Assembly: GCA_013398955.1 (NCBI GenBank) | Contig: VWPU01005327.1 | Coordinates: 1 to 64,000, forward strand | DNA from: Callaeas wilsoni | Taxonomy: Eukaryota > Chordata > Aves > Passeriformes > Callaeidae | Direction of reading: 5' to 3' | Length of the DNA stretch: 64,000 nucleotides | Shown: in pieces, positions 1 to 11,375 of the stretch | How positions within the stretch are numbered: the first letter of the stretch is position 1 | How the letters are laid out: each line of letters opens with the position of its first letter | Translations under genes and position numbers: made by a program | The notes under the pieces: generated by a model | What the model was told of the DNA's origin: nothing | Databases searched by the model: none | What the model saw: the letters and a program-made list of their open reading frames with translations, nothing else

Positions 1-103
1 GCGCGGGGAAGCGGCGGCGCGCGGGCGGGAGGGGCCGCTCGGGGCCGCTCGGGCGCTCGCCTCGGCACCGGCGGCCCGTGTCCGTGTGCCGGCGGCTTCC
101 CAC
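1..103 (+). other. Candidate first (untranslated) exon
   Basis: Within the CpG island, the sequence around 101-109 (CAC|GTAAGG) is close to the vertebrate splice-donor consensus, so a plus-strand transcript could have its first exon ending at 103 with the intron starting at 104. No ATG occurs in 1-85 and the only ATGs nearby sit in GC-driven frames, so the exon would be 5' untranslated, at least in the visible part. If real, its intron runs for more than 59 kb without a recognisable plus-strand coding exon, which is a common arrangement for vertebrate developmental and neuronal genes. The exon start is off the window or undefined. Other GT dinucleotides in the island could serve instead. Confidence 0.35.
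23..44 (+). promoter_or_regulatory. Potential G-quadruplex in the CpG island
   Basis: Four G-tracts (23-25, 27-29, 31-34, 41-44) are separated by loops of 1, 1 and 6 bases, which satisfies the usual G-quadruplex pattern of four tracts of at least three G with loops of up to seven. It overlaps a GC box. The same decamer, GGGGCCGCTC, is repeated in tandem at 31-40 and 41-50, followed by a further GGG at 51-53. Folding in vivo is inference. Confidence 0.55.
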
Positions 104-1803
104 GTAAGGGCGGCCGCAGCAGGACGTGGGCGCTCCCAGAGCGGGGATTGTTTATGCCCGCCGGCAGCGGAGATGACGTGTCTGTGCCCCCTGGCCTTTT
201 CGCGGAGCGCAGGGGGGCTCCGGCGGCCCAGGAGCCCGAGCGCGGTGCTTCCGAGCGCTTGTGAACCGTGGCCTTCAGACCGCGCTCACACCGGCGTCTC
301 CGGCCGGGGAGCCACGCGCAGAGTGGAGCCTTTCCCGGGGCAGCCGGCGGCCCCGGCCCTTGTGCCGGAACACGGCGAAGCCTTCTTGCAGGCCGCGGGC
401 CCGGCCTCGGCCCTGGCTCTCTGAGACAGCCCAAAACACATCGTCTGGCTCTGCGCGTTCCCCCTCGCACTGTGCTGCTGTCCCAGCTGTCCTGTCACAA
501 AACCCCTGGGGGGAGTGATGTATCAGATAGTGACTGCCAAGAAGAGTGTCAGGCTTCCAGTGATGTGTCTCCCTTCTTGCAAAACAAAAGGGGAGACGAA
601 AGAAGCGGCCGAAGATTTCTGGTTGGTTGGTTTGTTTTGGTTTTGTTAAAAAACACTGAAGTGTCGCTTCTTTGATAGAAACCTTATTCTTTCCTAAGAG
701 TTTGTGCCCTGCCCCCATGCAAAGCTGCAAATTAAATACAGCCTCATGCCTGATATTTGTATGTACAGTTCTTACAGTCAACGATCAGAAATTAGCCCAA
801 CAAAGGCACACATAACACAATTTCTTTTTCAGTGAAAATAGTTCACTAATGAAATATATAAAAATACGTGTGCGAAATAATTTGAATAAAAGATGAAAGT
901 ACACAGTTGTTTTGCTTATCTGGTGTGGGAAATGTAACTATATAGTGCTTTTGGTCTTTTCTCTGCACACGAGAGCTATGTTAGGCTGCCAGTCTCAGGG
1001 CACTCTCTTTAACTCTATACACGAGGGAAATCTGCAAAACACCTTCAAAAGATAATCCCGAGAGCTCAAACTCACAGCTTTACTGCATACTAAAGATGTT
1101 AGTGGAAGTTTTAGAGCTCAGTCTCATCCATTTTCCCCCTACTAACTTCTGAGTATTACATTAACAATTATGAGCTGACCTTCTGCTCTGTGAGAAGGCA
1201 AGAGCTGCCAACCTGGCCTGTGCTCTTGCTGCTCCTTCAGTGCCAGCTGTCCTTTCTTCTTAGTGCTTCTGTGGCATATGTGAGGTATATCCAGAGCTGC
1301 CATTTCTGCTCTGTTCATAGGTTGGAAAGTGCTGTGCTCTTTCGAACCTTGAAGCAGCAGATGCTTCTCTCCCCCTTCACAGCAAGGTCCACCATCCTGC
1401 TGGAAACTGTTGCTTACCTTGTGCAGAAGCGATGTTTGAACATCACAATTACACTAAAATAATTACTGGAAATACTTCAAAAAACAACAAAATAATATAA
1501 TGATTGCCACCTTTGCCTGGACCTGAGCTTTATTATCTGGTCCACTTTCTCATCTCTTCTACTTCGTTCCATCCAGAATCAAATGCTCAGAAGGAGTTTT
1601 AGGAACTCTCAGGTAGGTAAGTGGTCTTACGTAGTAGCACCCCAAAACATGAGGTTTAAAAAGCCATCCCCAGCCCTAACTGCCATGGACAGCAAGGCTG
1701 TTCAGATTTGAGTCATCTCCCTTGAGCTGTGCTTTTAAAAACATAATGTGGCAGCATGTACTTCATGTCACACTCTGTGAGAGGGGGAGAAATTTAAAAG
1801 ATC

Positions 1804-1841
1804 TTTTTTTTAATCTTTTTTTCTTAAAAAAAAAAAAAAAA
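1804..1841. repeat. T-rich then A-rich low-complexity patch
   Basis: Two runs of T separated by a few bases are followed by 16 consecutive A (1826-1841). The neighbouring T and A runs could pair. No target-site duplication or retroposed body was recognised, so this is read as simple sequence. Confidence 0.7.
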
Positions 1842-2981
1842 CAAGTAAATAAAGCTTTCTGGACCATCAAGGAGTTCCTCTCAGATCTCTTGCTAGGTCA
1901 ATAAATCCAGAACCCTTTAGCAATCAAGTTTTCATAGTTCCTATTGATTGCAAATAGTAACAGCGTGTATAAAACAGTCTTGTCTGTGGAAAGGGTAGAA
2001 TGCTGTGCATAGAGATCCAGTTCCCTGGTGAGGAATGAACTACCTTGGTGTTCATTGCTTGCAGCCACCAAGCCGTTCAAGTGTAACTTCAAGGCCAAGG
2101 CTGAAGATGCCTGCCAGGAAGATCTCATCCCTATCCATGGGTGTGAACAAGGTGACTGGAGCTGCTGATGCTTTTTTCCCAGTCCAGGCAAGTCCACTTC
2201 CATCTCAGTGCTATGGTGGGACAGCAAAGGAGCTGCTGCCATTTCTGGCCTTGGAAATTCTCCCAGAGATCCTCATCTTTAAAGTCTGCAGGCTCTTAAT
2301 TGATGAGGAAGACTTTGGCATGCGGCTCATGGGATCAAGCAAAGTCAGCTGTTCTTGACTGGGCTTTAATGGCGAGCATCAAACAAACCGGCCGTACCGT
2401 AGCCTGTTGCTGGTTTGTAGCTTAGCTTCCTGCCAGTTGCCAGCATGTTTCTCTGATCTGCCATGCCACTCTGAACTTCCCCGGCACTTCTACATTTTGG
2501 GATATACGAAGTGGTTCTTTTTTCTCTGACCAGGTCCCAGCTGTCTACTCCTGTCTCTGCAGCTCCAGACACAGAGGAGGCAGTTTGCCTGCTTAACAGT
2601 GCAAGATGCTCATTGTTACATTAGTGGCACAGTGCTGAAGAAGATAAATGTAAACATTTAAGAATTGCTTTATTCAGCCCATCTGATACTTTAAATGAAG
2701 CAGAGGCCCTAGGGAGAAAAAAATAAAGAAAAAGAGTATGTGATCATGTAATTAAAGACTGGATCATAATGGATATGCACAGAAGGGTTGAATTAAGGTT
2801 ATACTGGCATCCCAGCCTCTGATATTTCCTAATTTTAAGGAATACAATGGAACCTTTACAACATTTTTTTTCATGTTGTTTTGGCAGGATCTGTTTCTTG
2901 ACATTGGTTTGGAGAGAGCCTAGCACTTTGTGAGTTCTGTCATAATGGAAAAAAGCAATAGAAATACACTTTTATCTGTGC

Positions 2982-3000
2982 CACACACACACATACACAC
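2982..3000. repeat. Short (CA)n microsatellite
   Basis: Alternating C and A with one interrupting T, about 19 bases. It is short enough to be only weakly polymorphic. Confidence 0.75.
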
Positions 3001-6000
3001 CCTGCAACTATTGCAACATGTTCTTTTCACAGCTTTTTCTGAAGGAAGCTACTGAGTGTTCTCTATGGTAAGTGCGAAGATTCAAGAGTTCAAAGGAGAA
3101 CAATTAGATTTACTTGATTTTTAGAAAATTTGCTCTGGTCTTAGGGTCTGAATTAGTATATATTTGCTTATGAAAAGAAATACACTACATATGCAGCATG
3201 GATATTTCTTCCTGTTTGAGAACTTATTCCTGACAGAATAAGGAAATACAAGAAAGTGTGAAAGTGTTACTGGCTTTTTGTGTGGTATCTTGTTAAAGCC
3301 TTTCAGTGTAGAAAAGTGTTAGGTCTCTTCTCTTCCTGTTTCACTGTCAATTCTAGATAATTTTTTGCATTGTTTGGCATTGACCTAATAAAGAAATAAC
3401 AGCTAAGAAATAATTGGTATTTGTTTCCAAAAAGCAGTATATATGCCTTAGATTGGCATAAGCTTTCTCTCACCTGTAAGCTGAAGAGTACTGGTTGCAA
3501 TACATGAAGTACAACACCAGTCCATTCTACGTATAGTTTAGTTTTAGTGTAGGTTGATGTTATTGAAATGCCACAGTATTTTTGTCGTTTACCAAGTAAT
3601 TGAAAACGTATAGGAAGAGATTGCCTCTTTCATTTTTACTTTATGCAGAAGAAAGCTTTCCATGGGATGCTTAAAACATTTTTCAGTGTTTCAGCCCTTT
3701 TCAGTCTTTGAATCTGCAGTGGCAGCTGTAGTGACATTAACTTGCTGCTCCAGGAGGCAGATGTAACCCAGAGACCATAGCCAGCCCTGCATGCCATGCT
3801 GCTACTCAGGGCACCCCGTGGCCTGGTTGTCAGTTCCCACCTTGTTGTGTAAAGTTTTCAAGCAGACACTCCTCAAGCTACAGTGGTGATATGGGAGTCC
3901 TCCCTGGAAAAACTCTGGCTCTATGGCTTCGTTGTAGACAGAGACAGCAGTAGCCAGCCCCTTTCGCTGCAGGTGAGTGCCCTTACCTGCCTTCCAAGGC
4001 TTTTTTTCCCTGAAGCCTTGAGAGTGGGCTGTCATTCCTATTGTGTTGCCACTAGAAATGTTTGGACTTGAGCTCAGGTTCAGACCTGGACTCAGAAATG
4101 TCATGTGGATCCAGCCCACTGGCAAAGCAGCACTGTGCAATGAGGAGTGGGTAAGGGCTTTTCAGCTCCAATTGTAAGCCTGTCTCTCAGCCCAGCACTG
4201 CAACACTGTACGTAACTCCAGTGTTGGAGCAGTGAGTGTTTCATCTTGAAAAAGTGTGGGGGTGAAGAAGTCAGTCACATAATCTTCCAAAATGGAGAAG
4301 TCTCGCAGCTGGCAGGATAAGATAGACAGTAGGAGTCAGAGAAAGGGCAAAAGTCTGATTTGTGACCACACTGGGAACTTCCCTCTCTCTTCAACACGCT
4401 CATGCTTACATGCAAACCCATATGCCTGCAGTCTGTATTTCTAAATTGGTCTATCAGGCAATGAATTCTTCAAACCACTTCTCACATAAGTAGAGTCCTG
4501 TTCAAGCAAGTGGGACTAGTCCCGTAAGCCAGAGTCCCATTCTACAATCCGGCAGTTGTTTAACACACATTTCTGCCACTGCAGGAAGCTCAAGAGGGAA
4601 TGGAAAGACTCAGAGGAGCAAGGGCAAGCTGTCAGCATTGGTCATAACTATGGCATGTTCATTTCAGGAAATCTATCTCATGACATCCTAAAATGACGAA
4701 ACTTTGCTGCACTTACTCCATACAGAAAAAGGTTTGCTCTATAAGCTTGGCTTCAAAGGGGTCACTCACTGGGAAGATATTCCTTGTGGCATGAGCCTCA
4801 GGTGGCAGAAACCAGAATCTGGCCAGGACAGATTCAACAGAAGGCTTTTCCTGTGCTATAGGTTTGACTTCAGCAAACAACATGTGACAGCATGCACATG
4901 TAGCAGATAAAAAGCAATTTCAGAACACAGTATTCTGTTTTGCTTATAAAAATGATTTTTTTTTCCTAAACGGGATACTAGTAATGTGGCAGCACATGGA
5001 ACACTTGCTTTTAATAAAGCAACCATAGTTTGGATCCAGTAAAAACAAAAATTTAGGAAGACATAGAAGCAGATCATCTGCAAGCTTTTCAACAGAGAGA
5101 ACTCCTCACAACATAGCCATACATAACCATTATTACACATTCAGGTTTTCATTTCTATGAACTTATGAATAAAACAGGATAGAATGATCTAGATGAGATA
5201 AACAATCATTCATTGCAATCCTGAATGGAAGGTGTTAACAATAACATTAAAGTGAAAGTAACTCGTAAGTGAAAAGAATGATTCAACCATTTGTTGTTGT
5301 GCTCTGCAATCAGATGATGTCCTCTCAAATTCCAAATTTTTACCTTTCCTGTAGTTTTTCATAGTAAAGCTGGTATGGGAAGGATGAAAAAGAGGTTTAT
5401 AGTTCTCTACTTCTCAGGGTTTTATTCTTTCTGGCCTGCTGTATAATTTTGGGAAGACCTGAAATAATTTCTAACACCTTTGTCTCTAGTGGCTGCATTA
5501 TGGACTCTTGCACTGCCTGGTGACTGCCAGAGCAGCCTGTGTTGGTCAGCATGGGGCTCTCAGTCACCCTGTGGTTGGGCAAAGGAAAAATCAGGAATTT
5601 TTTAAGATGCTTTTATAATAGTATTTCCTGACTGTTAGAGTTAAAACCGTGACTGTCTGCAGCTTTTAAGTGCAAATTCTATTAAAATACTAAAAGATTT
5701 TAAGAAAACTATATGTTGGTCCTGCAAGTATTTTTTTCCTTAGTATTTGCACCTTATGTACTTTGATTTATGGTGTAGTTAAAAATCTAGACATATTTTT
5801 AAAATCTTTTAATAAACATCTGAGAAAAACCCCTTTCATTTATTTTCCAATGATGTCATAAAAATTTCTTAAGCAGCTTCATTAAGATTTGTGATCTGGA
5901 AATCAGATACACTTTTAAATAGATGGCTCCTTTGGACCAGTTATTAAGTAGTAGAAACTAAACCTTCACCAAATCTGCCTGTCTCAAAAATGCCTCAAAA

Positions 6001-6708
6001 TGGCAAAACATGGAGACGTTGTAATGGTAACACTGGAGATTTTAGGCCAGGTCTGCACAGACTACAAAGGATGTTACCTACTATGCACTTACTAAAACAG
6101 AAAAAAACAGTAAGACAGTGATTGCAATATTTAGCTAGACATAAGCACCTGCCTCACTGCACTCCCAACATCTCTCCACCAAAGCTGGACATGTGGATTT
6201 TTTGGCTTGTAAATCAGGTGTCTCTGCATGTGTTTCATTTTGTGCAGAGTCTGGCTTTCAAGGTCAAATTATTTCATTTTAGCTGGTTTTTTTGTCTTTT
6301 TATTGTGGTCTGTCTATCTAAATCCTGCATATCAATGCGGTGAATACTTTGCTGCAGGAACAGGCACTTACCTTTTTTTTCCCCTCATTTTTTTCTTGCC
6401 AACACTTGCCCCAGCTTATTCTCTTTCCCACTGTCATTTGTAGTCATGGCACTGCTCCTGTTGCAGCTTTTTTTCTCCTTGCAATAGTATTAACTCAGGC
6501 ATTTTAATCAGTCTCAGACAGAATTCTCAGGACAAAATTAATATAATTAGTTCTCTAGGACAGATTTGGCAGGCTGAGGGAACATCACATAGAGAGTCTG
6601 TGTTATTACCTTCCTTTGAGTACTGAGAGATTTTCTGGATATTATCAGGTGGGGAAAAAAATTGAAATCACAGCTACACAGTTCTTACTTGATTGTGTAG
6701 CTTTATAT

Positions 6709-6812
6709 ACGGTGCTGTTCAACTGCATTTACGTGTGAACACTTCAATCATGCTCGTGTGAAAGTGTAGTCGCTCATCTCTGTAACGGGATTGTAGTGCG
6801 TGTCGCATGCCG
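6709..6812. promoter_or_regulatory. Isolated CpG cluster in AT-rich DNA
   Basis: Eight CpG dinucleotides fall within about 104 bases (near 6710, 6732, 6755, 6771, 6786, 6799, 6804 and 6811), although the surrounding kilobases are CpG-poor. There is no accompanying GC-rich island, so this is not a typical promoter. Retained CpGs in otherwise AT-rich DNA can mark an unmethylated enhancer, a recently inserted element, or chance. No repeat family was recognised. Function is inference. Confidence 0.3.
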
Positions 6813-7102
6813 AAAATTAAGCTGTTTGGCTGCTCCCCATGAGACTTGAATTCTTTCCCCAGAGGTGATGAAGAAACCTGGACACTCAATAACTTACTTT
6901 CCTAAATTCAGTCATGTGAATAATGTGCCTGACAATGATGAGATTATCCTTATAATTGCAAATGAACAGGGTTGTGATTTTAGGGCACATAACACAAGAC
7001 TTTGAATATCAGAGCTCCCACTGATTTTGCTTCTTTCTTAGACATGTGCCATAAACTGAGGAATTGCTTTGTCCTATACTGCCTATAAATTGCCTATTCC
7101 TA

Positions 7103-7193
7103 ACAAAAAAAAAAAAAAAATTAAAAAAAAATCCCCCCAAAAACCCAACCAACCAAAACCTACCAACCAAAAAAAGAAAAAAGCAGAAAAAAG
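7103..7193. repeat. A-rich / (CCAA)-like low-complexity tract
   Basis: A run of 16 A (7105-7120) continues into a further A run, then C-run and CCAACCAA-like units, and ends in more A-rich sequence. No LINE or SINE body adjoins it that I can recognise. A second A-rich patch lies at 7528-7549. Confidence 0.75.
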
Positions 7194-7527
7194 TTATTGG
7201 TTTTTAATGTACTATTTTACAGGAAACAAGGTCTGTCCATTTCTATAAGTATCTTATATGAGCATGCTTGATAACACTAGAAAAGCAGGGAGAGGGGCCT
7301 GAACACAAGCAGAGGCAATAATCTACAGTTGTTTCACCAAAAAGAGAAAGGGGGTTTTTTTCCTCCATTTTTTAAAGGAAATCAGAAAAGACTAACTAAA
7401 ATAGAAACAAAAATCTTGACAGCAGAAACATACACCTCTATAAAATTAGGCCGTCAGTTCTGACTTAGATTAACCAGATGTCTTAAACAGGCATGTGATA
7501 AAAAACAAGAAAATCACAGATTTTTAA

Positions 7528-7549
7528 TTAAAAAAAAAAGAAAAAAAAA
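7528..7549. repeat. A-rich low-complexity patch
   Basis: Two runs of A of about nine to ten bases each, split by a single G. Confidence 0.7.
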
Positions 7550-9256
7550 GTAGAGATGCATAGCGTTTATGAACCAAAAAAATCCCAGCCTTTTGATCTA
7601 TGTCTTTTCATTTTCTGCTTCCAACAGCACCTTCAGTGACCATTTTTCCCCCCATGTTTGTCTCTGATGCATTTTCAGAGACAGAGGAACAAAAGCTGCT
7701 TGATACCCCTGTTACAATAGAAAGGAGATGTGCCTGGCTGTGTGGGAGGAGCCGCTCAATTCTTCCATGTAGCGCTGGGTACACATGCTTCGAGCGGCAT
7801 TAAGTGTTCCTGGGAGCAGGGAACAGAGTGTTCCAGCAGGATCTAACATACAGGAAAAGATAGAAAGCCATTTTCTTCACAACTATGCAGTGCACTAATA
7901 TATGATCCCAAGCTTGCAAAGGATGAACCTACTGTTTCAGAACTTTTCCTTTTCTTTTTCACATCTTAATTCACTTTTGAATTATTTAAGAGGACTCTCT
8001 GGGGTTTTTTTTGAAACATGGTTTTTAAAAAATTCGCTGCTTTATAAAAGCCTGCTTATAAAAAATTACCTAAGAGCTATAGCAGTTGCATAACGCATCC
8101 CTTGAGGAACTTCATAAAATGTCTTTGGAGCCACATTTTCCTCCCTTTGGGTTTTTGTGCCCCACAACTCAGCTAGCAGTCAGTGGAGAAGGAACAAGTA
8201 GAAATTCATTTGAGGTAACAGGGGAGAAGGGAGACCTAGAGTCATGTGCATCTACACTATGGAACAAGAACATGGGGCTGTGCTCCACCAGCAGCAGGTG
8301 GAGTCCCACCAGCTGTCTCAGCCCTGTCATGTCACTGCAGCCAGCTCAGGCCCCCAAACGATGCTACTTCATACCAAGAAACCAGCATGTGCAAGGCCAA
8401 GGCAGAGAATGTGTGCAACACATTCATTTCCTCCGTGTAGACATGCCTTTATTGTTTCCACTCGGTTTTGTTACCCTGGAGCTGTAGGGTATTTCCTGCA
8501 GAGTCATCTCCTCCCACCAACTCAGAGCTTCAGTCTCAACTACCAGGCAGCATGGTTTCAGTAGAGCTGTGCCAGAGCTGGTGATGCCACCACCCAAACA
8601 CTTCTGGTTCACATAAGATTCAAAAAATCAAAACACAACAACAACAAAAAAATTTCGCTGTTGTCCCACTTGCCCTGAAATTTTCAGATCTGTTCAAAGC
8701 TACCTCCAAATGTGGGTGCATATGACCTGGATTTTCTATATTGATATCACAGTATAAAGACATTATTAGGGATGTCCTGGAGTGATCATAAGAAAACTCC
8801 TTCAGTTGCTACGGTCCTAGAGAAAATTATCTGTCATCAGTTATGCAATTTCCTACTTTGCATCAAAAGTAGATTCAATAGTTTGTATAAAGAAGGCTTG
8901 GTAATAGCTGACATTTCCTGAAGACTGGTCATATCTTTTGTTCTTAAGGTAGAGGAATGTACAGTAAGAAATAGTGATTGAAACCTGAATTTTTCATGTA
9001 GATTAGTCATGCTAGACTAATGCAGTGATTTCAACACAAAACAGTCCTAGAAGGATGAACTGAGCCATACTTCACTGCCTTGTTGATTTAAACTCAACAT
9101 CTCACCCAATGAGCATAAGTACAACAAGAATGAATTTCAGTTGCTCAAGATTTGAAGAGAACAGTAGCTACAACCCTCAGCCCACGCCGCCTGTGAAAGG
9201 TTCAATATATCAAGAAGTTTTGATGATATGAAGAATCCCACTTTCTTTGGGTACAG

Positions 9257-9280
9257 AGGTGAAATTTGGAAATTTCACCT
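9257..9280. promoter_or_regulatory. 24-bp near-perfect palindrome (11-bp arms)
   Basis: The arms AGGTGAAATTT (9257-9267) and AAATTTCACCT (9270-9280) are exact reverse complements separated by GG. Each arm carries AGGTGAAA, which resembles a T-box half site (AGGTGTGAAA) lacking two central bases, and also contains the GAAATTTGGAAATTT pattern that loosely recalls interferon-response-type elements. As DNA it could bind a dimer; as RNA the loop is too small for a stable hairpin without unpairing the inner bases. Biological role is inference. Confidence 0.45.
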
Positions 9281-10086
9281 TTTGCCAGATTGGCATGCAT
9301 TAGATAACTGTGGATCTTATTTCATTATTAATCTAATAATCTCAAATCTTTTTGACCCTGTGTTTGTAAATACCAGAAACTTGCTTTAGATTCCCTACTC
9401 CAGCTATAAAGCAGTTACAATGAGCACAGAAAGGCCAGTTTCATCAGTGGAGGTTTTAGAACAAAGGCAACAGTAGTTTTATTACTCCTGATGAAGGTTA
9501 ACACCCTTCTTTGTGAAGACAGATGAATAAAAGATTACCTGTAGTAAATAAAGTTATGGATGGTCACATAAAAATGCAGTAATGTTGCTCATTAACTCCA
9601 AAGATTGGAGACCAAACAGTTGTTTAATGGAGGGTGGAAGAGAATTTTACATGCACTCATTTCTGAAGCAAATGAAACAAAGGTAGTGGCATATTTCTGT
9701 TTTATAACTGTCATGAGTTCCCTCCAAGTATTTTTATAGTTATTGTTACTAACTTCTTCATTGATTATGTATCAGTCACACTAACTCTTTGAAAAGAAGC
9801 TGACCAGCCTATTTATCCACGCCTTCCTCTTCCAGAAGCATAAGGTCAACATATTGGTGTGCACTGACATCAGCTGTTCTCTGGTGCATACACATCCTAA
9901 ATCCAACATGCTTTCTTCTGGTGTCAGAGGAGTTTTGCCATGAAATTCTGTAGAAAGACTTTTTGCTGTGTTGAATGACTTAGGAACCTTTAAAATTTAC
10001 CAAGCCTATTTTCTTTTCTTTCACTTGGTGGCTTTTAACCTATTGACTGACTTTCATGCTTGTTTTTGAGTTGGTTTCTTTTGGTG

Positions 10087-10100
10087 TTTTTTTTTTTTTT
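10087..10100. repeat. Poly-T run
   Basis: Fourteen consecutive T. It could be the reverse complement of a retroposon tail, but no adjoining element was recognised. Confidence 0.7.
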
Positions 10101-11375
10101 CTCAGTTTTAACTGACAAGACATTCAGATGCTGGGAAATAAATGAGTTCCTTCTTGCCAGTAGCAGACTATGAGATCAGGAGTTGTGGAAAGGCAGAGTC
10201 CAGAGGATGCTTGTTAGGAGCTGTATCTTCTCAGTGGTCCTTTAACAGGTAGCTCTAAGGCCCGTTAACTGAGAACATTTGTTACCCTTTGTACATGACG
10301 AATGGGTTTAAAGCCTATCAGATTTATTGGAATACTGAAGGGTCACTTCAAAGGTACTTAGACACATACATTATTGAAAAAGCAATTATTTTTATTTCTA
10401 AGATGGCTGAAGGACCTGTTTTTACCTTGGAAATCAAGCAACACAAACAGTAATGAATATCATTCCTATGCTGATTTGAATTATTTGAACCCCTCTACTA
10501 ACACTGAAAGAACTATGATTTTTAAAAACTGGTCCCAGAATAGGTAAAGTTTTTAATGGTATATTTTGTTACAAAATCCTAAAAATGTTAATTTTTAAAA
10601 ACCTGCAGATTACCATATGGATTACAGCACTCATAAAACACACTTCAACAAATACTTTCTTCAACAGTTCATTTTCAATTTAGATGCAAACAGAGTATTA
10701 AATGCTGAAGAAGTTTGAAAGTGTTTTTAGTTATCAGAATTTGAAGTTTTGCTGTTAAATTGGGATGATTCTATTAACACAAATAGTCCCACTCCTTAAG
10801 AGGACTAAATACATTCCTACTTTCCATTTCATACACACAGGTACTACTTTCAAGAGAATCAAGTATGTTCCCTGATACAAAAAGATTAAACACTCTTTAA
10901 CCTGCCAGGACAGAAAGCAAGGACAATATATAACTGCAGATAGTGAAGCATTTCAAATTTATTTAGGTACGTCATTTGTACATCCCAGAGCTCATAAAAG
11001 GTGGGTAATTGTTTTCACATCCACTTAGCAAAGCCTTTTCCAGAAAGAAAAGAAAAGTAAAGTCAACCTTTTCCTCCTTTCAGATTCATGCATGCTCTCG
11101 CATGCACCTTCTGCTTGGTCTCCCCTCCAGAGATGAGGGGACATTGGGCTGATAACCAAGGCCCCTGACCCCCTCTGGGAGAGCTGCAGAGGGTTTAGAT
11201 AATGCAAACATCATCCACAGACATGTACAGAGGAACAACCAGGACAGGAGAGTGTTTTTGTTCCTGCATGATGCCTGTTCTGCTGGGTAACTAACACTCC
11301 TTTAGCCTGTTGTGCATCTCCTCATCCTGAGTTACAACCCGTGGCTCTGTCCACAGGATCGCTGGGCCTGCGTGC

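Larger units (their letters stand above)
1..470. promoter_or_regulatory. CpG island, probable promoter
   Basis: The first ~470 bases are very GC-rich and dense in undepleted CpG, in sharp contrast to the AT-rich DNA that follows; a few more CpGs persist to about 615. It holds a GC box (GGGCGGG at 23-29), a CRE-like half site (TGACGTG, 174-180), an E2F-like TTTTCGCGG (197-205) and several ACGTG cores (124-128, 176-180, and CACGT at 101-105). There is no obvious TATA box, as is usual for CpG-island promoters. The island is cut by the window edge, so its true start and the transcription start are not visible. CpG islands can fire in both directions; the donor at 103/104 favours a plus-strand transcript. 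The downstream gene cannot be named from this window. Confidence 0.82.
471..6700. other. Non-coding AT-rich DNA (intron or intergenic)
   Basis: I recognise no gene here. The short open frames in this interval (for example 1190-1462 plus, 1898-2242 minus, 3802-4140 minus) show no protein family I know, overlap each other on both strands and have no supporting splice context. Low-complexity patches are a T-rich then A-rich patch at 1804-1841, ending in 16 consecutive A (1826-1841), and a short CA repeat at 2982-3000. The rest looks like unique, old sequence. By position it would be the start of the first intron of the plus-strand gene suggested by the CpG island. Confidence 0.6.
7550..11280. 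other. Non-coding AT-rich DNA
   Basis: No recognisable exon, RNA gene or transposon. The plus-strand frame of 133 codons at 8086-8487 and its overlapping frames (8244-8564, 8246-8440) show no known domain and three overlapping frames of similar length, as expected from chance. The interval contains a (CAA)n-like patch near 8633-8651, a strong palindrome at 9257-9280 and a 14-base T run at 10087-10100. Confidence 0.6.

Noticed and set aside
86..781. Overlapping open frames on both strands in the CpG island (up to 168 codons)
   Set aside because: GC-rich DNA has few stop codons; the frames overlap in several phases, contain low-complexity A/R/P/G composition and no domain.
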